From contig JAIETF010000063.1 in assembly GCA_019745415.1 (NCBI GenBank), forward strand, positions 1-56,863: DNA of 56,863 nucleotides, written 5' to 3'. The stretch is from Candidatus Obscuribacterales bacterium. Lineage in GTDB: Bacteria; Cyanobacteriota; Vampirovibrionia; Obscuribacterales; Obscuribacteraceae. The position numbers and the translations under genes were made by a program. Position 1 is the stretch's first letter. Each line of letters starts with the position of its first letter. A model generated the notes under the pieces. That model was not told the origin of the DNA. It searched no databases and saw only the letters and a program-made list of their open reading frames with translations. Below, one piece after another: positions 51,945 to 56,863 of the stretch.

Positions 51945-52022
51945 GTTGCCTCTGCCTTTGCTTCTGTCTTTAGATTTTCACGTAGGGCGTAATTCGGCTT
52001 ATTTTACCAAAATGCCGAGAAC

Positions 52023-52613
52023 TTACTTGGCAAGCGGGGGCATTATGACGTCTTCTAAAACGTGCATTTCGCCATTGGAACAAGGAATATTGCTCACCTT
52101 TAAAACTGCCTTATCTATGTATATAGTGCCGCCATCTCGGCGCACTGTGAGTTTGTGACCTTCTAAAGTCTGAATCTGTTGACCGTCCTTGAGGTCGTCG
52201 GCTGTCAGTTTACCCTTCACCACATGGTAGCTGAGAACCTGCTTTAGCTTAGACTTATTTGCCCAAAGGGTGTCCTTAGTTTCTTGCGGCAATCTTTCGA
52301 AGGCTTTGTCGTTGGGAGCAAAGAGAGTGAAGGGACCTGTGCCTCTGAGGGTGTTGTCCATATCGTAAGCTTGACTCAAGCCGTCCAAGAGGGTGCCAAA
52401 GCGACCAACTTCATTTTCTTTCAGTGTATTGACCAGATCTAGAGCGCGTCTTTCAAAACCTTCTTTGGGTTGGTATTCTGTGGTTTTGCCGGCTAGTCTT
52501 TGTCTGCCTTTACTGTCGTCTCTTTCAGCCTGGGCCGGCAGTTGGCTTGCCGAAATCGTCAGAGCAACGGCTGCCAGAGTAAATACTGTTTTGCTTGGTC
52601 TGCCTTTATTCAT
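52023..52613 (-). CDS. secreted fasciclin (FAS1) domain protein
   Basis: 196 aa from ATG with GGAGAG 8 bases upstream, overlapping the Nudix stop by 8 bases. Signal segment TVFTLAAVALTISASQLPAQA. One FAS1 domain: the H1-box-like TGPFTLFAPNDKAFERLP, then VLSYHVVKGKLTADDL and the H2 ending MHVLEDVIMPP. These domains mediate adhesion. Last gene of the metal-ATPase operon. Confidence 0.88.
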   Translation of the reverse strand: MNKGRPSKTVFTLAAVALTISASQLPAQAERDDSKGRQRLAGKTTEYQPKEGFERRALDLVNTLKENEVGRFGTLLDGLSQAYDMDNTLRGTGPFTLFAPNDKAFERLPQETKDTLWANKSKLKQVLSYHVVKGKLTADDLKDGQQIQTLEGHKLTVRRDGGTIYIDKAVLKVSNIPCSNGEMHVLEDVIMPPLAK

Positions 52614-53046
52614 TGCTTTCACTCTCCATATATCTTGCGGCAATTTCTTTCAACACAGCTTTTCTTTCTTGTACAAATCTTTTGTCGCTTGGTGCTAATG
52701 CCAAGGCGGTCAGTGCATCGGTATTCGCCCAAAGCAATTCTTGGTGTTCGTGCAGTTGCGGCTTGCCTTCGGCATCGACTGCAACAAAGTCTACAATAAA
52801 TGGTGAATGCGGGTCTGCCACCGAATGTAGTGTGCCTGCGCAGTTGGTGACGGTGAGCGACAATTCCTCAACTAGTTCCCTTCTTGCTGCGGCTAGATGA
52901 TCCTCGCCTGGTTCCAATTTACCGCCGGGAAACTCCCATAGACCGCCGTGTCTCTTTTCGGGCGGACGTCTGCAAACCAAGAACTTGCCGCTGCGGCAAA
53001 TTACAGCGGCAAGTACACGGATAACTGCTTGTGGTTCGCTATTTAT
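52606..53046 (-). CDS. Nudix hydrolase (MutT-like) with apparent AUA start
   Basis: About 146 aa: NSEPQAVIRVLAAVICRSGK, FLVCRRPPEKRHGGLWEFPG, then the Nudix box GGKLEPGEDHLAAARRELVEEL. It hydrolyses nucleoside diphosphate-linked compounds, perhaps oxidised dNTPs. The conserved region begins well before the first canonical start (TTG 52980). The only well-placed initiator is ATA at 53046-53044, 9 bases after AAGGAG and overlapping the upstream stop as ATAA, where ATGA would be normal. So the gene either uses AUA, has mutated, or contains an error. Confidence 0.82.
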   Translation of the reverse strand: MNSEPQAVIRVLAAVICRSGKFLVCRRPPEKRHGGLWEFPGGKLEPGEDHLAAARRELVEELSLTVTNCAGTLHSVADPHSPFIVDFVAVDAEGKPQLHEHQELLWANTDALTALALAPSDKRFVQERKAVLKEIAARYMESESNE

Positions 53047-54341
53047 TTCGCGTGTCTCCTTATTGCCGTTTCTCTATACTTTTGAGCTGCGCCTCTTACG
53101 TCGCCGCTTCTCAGAATTTTGTCTATCGGTCGGCAATCAGCTTCAGGGGCAACCGCCGCATGGGTGGTGCCAAAATAGGTACGGTCTGTCATTATGGCTT
53201 TACGAAAATAATTGGCAGCAGTTTTGTAGTCTTGTTTCTTGAGAGCAATATCTCCGCATTTCATAAGCCCTATATAAGAACCTGAAGACGCCGCTGCATA
53301 ATAGAGTTTCTCCGCTGCGGCGATATTGCCTCTCTCCTCTTGCAATTTGGCAAGAGTAATTTCTGAGTCAACCTCGCCGTCGTCGGAGGCTCTTTTGTAC
53401 CAGATCATGGCTTTATCCATATCACCGACTTCGTAGTGATAGAAATTGGCAAGATCTACTTTAGATTGGGTCTCACCGCTCAGCACTCGCTCCAAAAGAA
53501 CAGCCTCTCTATCTTTTTTGCTCGAGCCCGAAATATCCATTTGATCAAGAGCCATTTTGGCTAGTTTATTGCCTTGCTGCATTGAGCGCTCTAGCCAAAG
53601 GCGAGCTTCCTTCCTATCTGGTTTGCCTAAGCAATCTGATAGATAGAGTTTGCCAACCCGAAACTGGGCCTCACCATGTCCCTGTTGTGCTGCTTTGATA
53701 AACCAGTCGAATGCTTCCTTTGATTCACCTTTTGTGGTTTTCTTAGAAATTAAATCGCCTAATTCGAATTGGGCATTGGCGTCTCCAGCCTTGGCTTTAT
53801 CGATTAGATTATTGGGGATATCAATTTTAACTTTGTCGGCAAAAGCCAGCGTCGATCTGGCGAAGGGTGGGTTGTAACTCAAGAGAAATGAGCACTGACT
53901 TGTCTTGGGTTCGAAATACATGATGACAAAGTCAAAAGGCATCTGACTCGAACGCAGGTTGTCGCCGTGGTAGATTTGTACATCTTTGGCTGGTTCTGCG
54001 AACTTGATTTCCAACGATGGAATCATTAGGGTCAGAGCTCTTTCCTCATCCTCTAATTTTTCGACCTTGTTTAACTTGAGGTTGCGGACACACTTTTCTA
54101 GGTCTGACTGAGCTATCTTGCATACGAAAGAACCAAATTGTCCGACTTCGTAATAGGCGTCACTTTCAGCTTGGTATGGCACTTTCAGGCAGCTTTCGAA
54201 TTTCTTTGCGTTGTCTTTAAATGTTTCTGTCTCAAGCAGGTCTAGTGGTGCATTGGTATTGCTGGTGGTAGCGTTAAAAAGATTGACCACTACCACGATC
54301 AAAAGCAAGACTATAAGAGTGATTGGTATGGCTACTTTCAT
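53043..54341 (-). CDS. membrane-anchored Sel1-repeat protein
   Basis: 432 aa. One N-terminal membrane helix (VAIPITLIVLLLIVVVVNLF), a middle region of about 140 residues without recognised fold, then Sel1/TPR-like repeats from about residue 195 (ANAQFELGDLISKKTTKGES, EAQFRVGKLYLSDC, SEITLAKLQEERGNIAAAEK). Such repeats are protein-binding scaffolds. Starts 14 bases after the metal ATPase stop and overlaps the Nudix gene, so it sits mid-operon. Confidence 0.82.
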   Translation of the reverse strand: MKVAIPITLIVLLLIVVVVNLFNATTSNTNAPLDLLETETFKDNAKKFESCLKVPYQAESDAYYEVGQFGSFVCKIAQSDLEKCVRNLKLNKVEKLEDEERALTLMIPSLEIKFAEPAKDVQIYHGDNLRSSQMPFDFVIMYFEPKTSQCSFLLSYNPPFARSTLAFADKVKIDIPNNLIDKAKAGDANAQFELGDLISKKTTKGESKEAFDWFIKAAQQGHGEAQFRVGKLYLSDCLGKPDRKEARLWLERSMQQGNKLAKMALDQMDISGSSKKDREAVLLERVLSGETQSKVDLANFYHYEVGDMDKAMIWYKRASDDGEVDSEITLAKLQEERGNIAAAEKLYYAAASSGSYIGLMKCGDIALKKQDYKTAANYFRKAIMTDRTYFGTTHAAVAPEADCRPIDKILRSGDVRGAAQKYRETAIRRHAK

Positions 54342-54355
54342 GTACCGACCGTCAA

Positions 54356-56863
54356 CTAGTCCGCCTTGAAGCGCAAGAGTCTCAGTCCATTTGCCAGCAC
54401 AAGTAGGGTGCTGCCTTCATGTAGCACGACGGCTTCGCTGATTTGCACCAGTCCTAGAATAGATGCTATTGCCAGAAGGGCGCTGACACCAAGAGCGATG
54501 ACCATGTTCTGTTTTATAGTACTGGTGGCCGTGCGGGCTAGCTTGACGGCAAAGGGCAGTTTGTTTAGTCCCTCGCTCATTAGTACCAGATCAGCAGTCT
54601 CTAACGCCACATCAGAACCTGTTCCACCCATGGCTATGCCCACAGAGGCCGCCGCTAGAGCTGGAGCATCGTTCACACCGTCTCCTATCATGGCTACGTT
54701 TTCTTGTTTCGCCATGGCTTTTACCGCTGAAACTTTCTGGTCAGGCAAAAGCGGTGCTTTGACCTCGTCCATATTCAGTTCTTTGCCGATGGCTTTGGCG
54801 ACGGTACTATTATCACCTGATAGCATTATGTTTTTGGCGATACCTAGTCTCTTTAGTTCGCTCAAGACATGCTTCGTTTCGCTGCGCACTGTATCGGCTA
54901 CGCCAAGCACACCGACAAAAGTTTCGTTTTCTTTGACGACCATGATGGTCTGCCCGTTTTCTTCTAACTCTTTAACGAGCTTGCTTACTTCTTCAGGTAT
55001 GCTGCTGCCTTCAAAAAGAAGAAGGTTGCCAACTGAAATCGGAACGCCCTTCACTAGAGATTTGAGCCCTTTGCCATGAATCGCCTCACTGCTTTCGGCG
55101 TTATCGATAGAAAGCCCTTTCTCTTTGGCTGCTTCGATGATTGCCAGGGCCAGAGGGTGCGAGGAATGCGATTCGGCTGATGCGGCTCTCTGTAGAACCT
55201 CGTCGGAAGACATACCGTTCAACGGTGTGATTGATACTATTTTGGGTTTACCGACTGTTAAGGTACCGGTTTTGTCGAATGCGATAGCCGAGACTTTTCC
55301 CAAGGCTTCAAGATAAGCTCCACCTTTGATCAGGACCCCGCCTCTGGCTGCTCTTGTTACAGCGGCCAGCACCGCCGCCGGTGTGGCGATGGCGAGAGCG
55401 CAAGGAGACGCCGCCACCAATAGAGATATGCCGCGCAGAAGCGCTGTTCTGAAATCTGTCTGCATCAGCATGAGGATAATTGTAAGAGCTGGTGCTGCCA
55501 CTAAAACCAGTGGCACGAATTTGCGCTCCATCTTTTGAGCAAGTCTTTGTGTTGGGCTTTTCTGCGCCTCAGCTTCGGCAACCATATCGATGATTCTTGC
55601 CAATACTGATTCGCCGCTAAGCTTGGTCACTCTTACTTCGATGGCACCTTCACTATTGATAGTGCCGGCGTAGATGGAATCTCCAGCACCTTTTGCCACC
55701 GGTACTGATTCACCTGTAATTGTCGCTTCGTCAAGCGAGGTTCTGCCGCTCAAGATGTTGCCGTCAAGCGGCACTCTGTCGCCTGGCCTGATGACGATGG
55801 TATCGCCTCGTTTGACCGTGGTGACAAGCACTTCTTTAATCTCTTCTCCAACTTTAAGTCGGGCTTTTTCTGGTCTAAGTTTACCCAGCTCTTCAAGGGC
55901 TCGTCTGGCTTTGTCCATCGCTCTGTGTTCAAGTCCATGACCGAGGCTAAAGAGAAAGAGCAGAAAAGCGCCCTCGAACCAGGCGCCGGTGAAGCCTGCG
56001 CCTACTGCAGCCAGCACCATAAGAGTCTCAATGTCGCACATTCCTTGCTTGATTGAGTTTATCGCTCCTCTCACCGGAAAGAAACCGGCAGCGACAAGTG
56101 CCATAATGCAGAATGTCGTAGGCACGGGTGCTGCCGCACCTTCCTTTATGCCAAGGAAGAAGCCGACAAACAGTAGGACACCGGCTGCCACCACTAGTGG
56201 TATTTCTAGCATTGGTGCTAGTCCGCCGCCGTGAGAATGAAACGAGCAAGCATGACCTTTCTCTGGTTCTTCCAGGTCAAAGTTAAGTGCTTTTACTTTT
56301 GATTCGATTTGGCGTTTACTGATCAAGGTGCTGTCATATTCGACTACCAGTCTTTCTGATGCATAGGCAACACTGGCTTGCAAGACTCCTTTGGCTCGAT
56401 TAAGTGCGTATTCAATCATGTAGGCGCATTGTGCTGAGTCCATGCCTCTTACAAACCAGGTGCCTTGTCTATAGCGTTTGTTTACATCTGCACCCATAGA
56501 GTTTGCTAGATGCAGTATTTGTGAAAGCTGCACTATTTCTGGGTCGTAGTGAATGCATAGCTCGATGCGATCAGAGTCTTTCCTTAGGTGTACATCCGAA
56601 ATTCCTAGTTTCTCTTCCAGCAGTTTCTCAAGCTTTTCAAAACGACCGATCTCGTCGGTCTCGCCCGGTAGTATAAAGTCTAAGTTGAATTGGCAGGCGT
56701 TGCCGCCGCTTTCAGCTTCTCTGTGACCAACTCTCTCATCTTTTGGTTTTTCATGGTGATGGTGGTGCCCGCAACCTCCATGGCTGTGTCCATGATCGTG
56801 ACCGCAGGAGCTGTGATCGTGCTCGTGATTATGGTCATGTCCATGATCGTGACCACAGGAGCT
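54356..56863 (-). CDS. P1B-type heavy-metal ATPase, N-terminus beyond window
   Basis: 835 codons are open to the window edge, and the start lies outside. The visible N-terminus is His-rich with a duplicated SSCGHDHGH block and HHHHH. Two HMA-like folds follow, the second reading [10 protein letters not shown], with Ser in the first Cys position. The pump core has TGES, the membrane metal motif SPC ([12 protein letters not shown]), the phosphorylation site DKTGTLT, the HP loop SHPLA and [12 protein letters not shown]. The SPC motif and C-terminal [17 protein letters not shown] suit the P1B-4 (cobalt/zinc/iron export) group. Confidence 0.93.
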   Translation of the reverse strand, partial: SSCGHDHGHDHNHEHDHSSCGHDHGHSHGGCGHHHHHEKPKDERVGHREAESGGNACQFNLDFILPGETDEIGRFEKLEKLLEEKLGISDVHLRKDSDRIELCIHYDPEIVQLSQILHLANSMGADVNKRYRQGTWFVRGMDSAQCAYMIEYALNRAKGVLQASVAYASERLVVEYDSTLISKRQIESKVKALNFDLEEPEKGHACSFHSHGGGLAPMLEIPLVVAAGVLLFVGFFLGIKEGAAAPVPTTFCIMALVAAGFFPVRGAINSIKQGMCDIETLMVLAAVGAGFTGAWFEGAFLLFLFSLGHGLEHRAMDKARRALEELGKLRPEKARLKVGEEIKEVLVTTVKRGDTIVIRPGDRVPLDGNILSGRTSLDEATITGESVPVAKGAGDSIYAGTINSEGAIEVRVTKLSGESVLARIIDMVAEAEAQKSPTQRLAQKMERKFVPLVLVAAPALTIILMLMQTDFRTALLRGISLLVAASPCALAIATPAAVLAAVTRAARGGVLIKGGAYLEALGKVSAIAFDKTGTLTVGKPKIVSITPLNGMSSDEVLQRAASAESHSSHPLALAIIEAAKEKGLSIDNAESSEAIHGKGLKSLVKGVPISVGNLLLFEGSSIPEEVSKLVKELEENGQTIMVVKENETFVGVLGVADTVRSETKHVLSELKRLGIAKNIMLSGDNSTVAKAIGKELNMDEVKAPLLPDQKVSAVKAMAKQENVAMIGDGVNDAPALAAASVGIAMGGTGSDVALETADLVLMSEGLNKLPFAVKLARTATSTIKQNMVIALGVSALLAIASILGLVQISEAVVLHEGSTLLVLANGLRLLRFKAD

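Overview
This 56.9 kb bacterial chromosome segment has a GC content near 50 percent. It is rich in secreted, repeat-bearing and hypothetical proteins: TPR and Sel1 proteins, a Ser/Thr kinase, a von Willebrand protein, a royal-jelly/yellow-type protein, fasciclin, and Gly-rich or Ala/Lys-rich repeats. The core genes are ordinary (apt, birA, nrdAB, glpK, prmA, tRNA-Leu, ssrA). No rRNA or universally conserved marker allows firm placement. The overall flavour resembles large-genome Obscuribacterales (Vampirovibrionia/'Melainabacteria'), but that is an inference, not a demonstration.

Layout. 0-5.7 kb: 3' part of apt, a glycosyltransferase, then a leftward overlapping operon birA - MBOAT acyltransferase - SGNH esterase-like protein - small membrane protein, and an OsmC protein. 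5.7-12.4 kb: a cobalamin riboswitch with an expression-platform terminator controlling class I nrdA-nrdB, an OmpR-type response regulator, an array of five identical 14-bp palindromes, and a small secreted protein. 12.4-16.8 kb: a leftward oxidoreductase pair (quinone-reductase-like and Old Yellow Enzyme) divergent from a royal-jelly/yellow-type protein, with a TetR/NemR-like operator in the gap. 17-25.6 kb: TPR, VWA and other secreted proteins, glpK, a leftward run ending in pyroglutamyl-peptidase-like and exported proteins, tRNA-Leu(CAA) and a MESH1-like ppGpp hydrolase. 25.7-31.7 kb: Ser/Thr kinase with leucine-rich C-terminus plus a serine hydrolase, a highly structured intergenic stretch, a sterol-desaturase-family hydroxylase and prmA.

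31.9-38.1 kb: the tmRNA gene carries at its 3' end a 5.7-kb integrative element bounded by about 154-bp direct repeats. It holds a tyrosine recombinase, an AlpA-like excisionase, small hypotheticals, a large nested hairpin between 47-bp repeats, a PhyH dioxygenase-like gene coupled to an atypical acyl-carrier protein, a candidate small RNA, and a DUF3800 gene with an early nonsense codon. Two cargo genes carry single-base lesions in key positions (iron-ligand His to Pro; Tyr to stop), so the cargo looks partly decayed or repurposed.

38.1-56.9 kb: an ADP-ribosylation/crystallin J1-labelled small protein, a BKACE enzyme paired with a decarboxylase-type amidohydrolase, an L,D-transpeptidase, an arylsulfatase, a Gly-rich repeat secreted protein, a leftward operon of an unrecognised protein, an RlaP-like nucleotidyltransferase and a stand-alone Clp N-domain, more exported proteins, and a leftward operon of P1B-type metal ATPase (cut by the window end) - Sel1 protein - Nudix hydrolase - fasciclin. 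In this last operon the Nudix gene seems to begin at AUA overlapping the upstream stop.

The most distinctive items are the ssrA element with its structured DNA, dioxygenase/ACP pair and candidate sRNA, the palindrome array at 11.5 kb, and the hairpin-rich gap at 29.5 kb.
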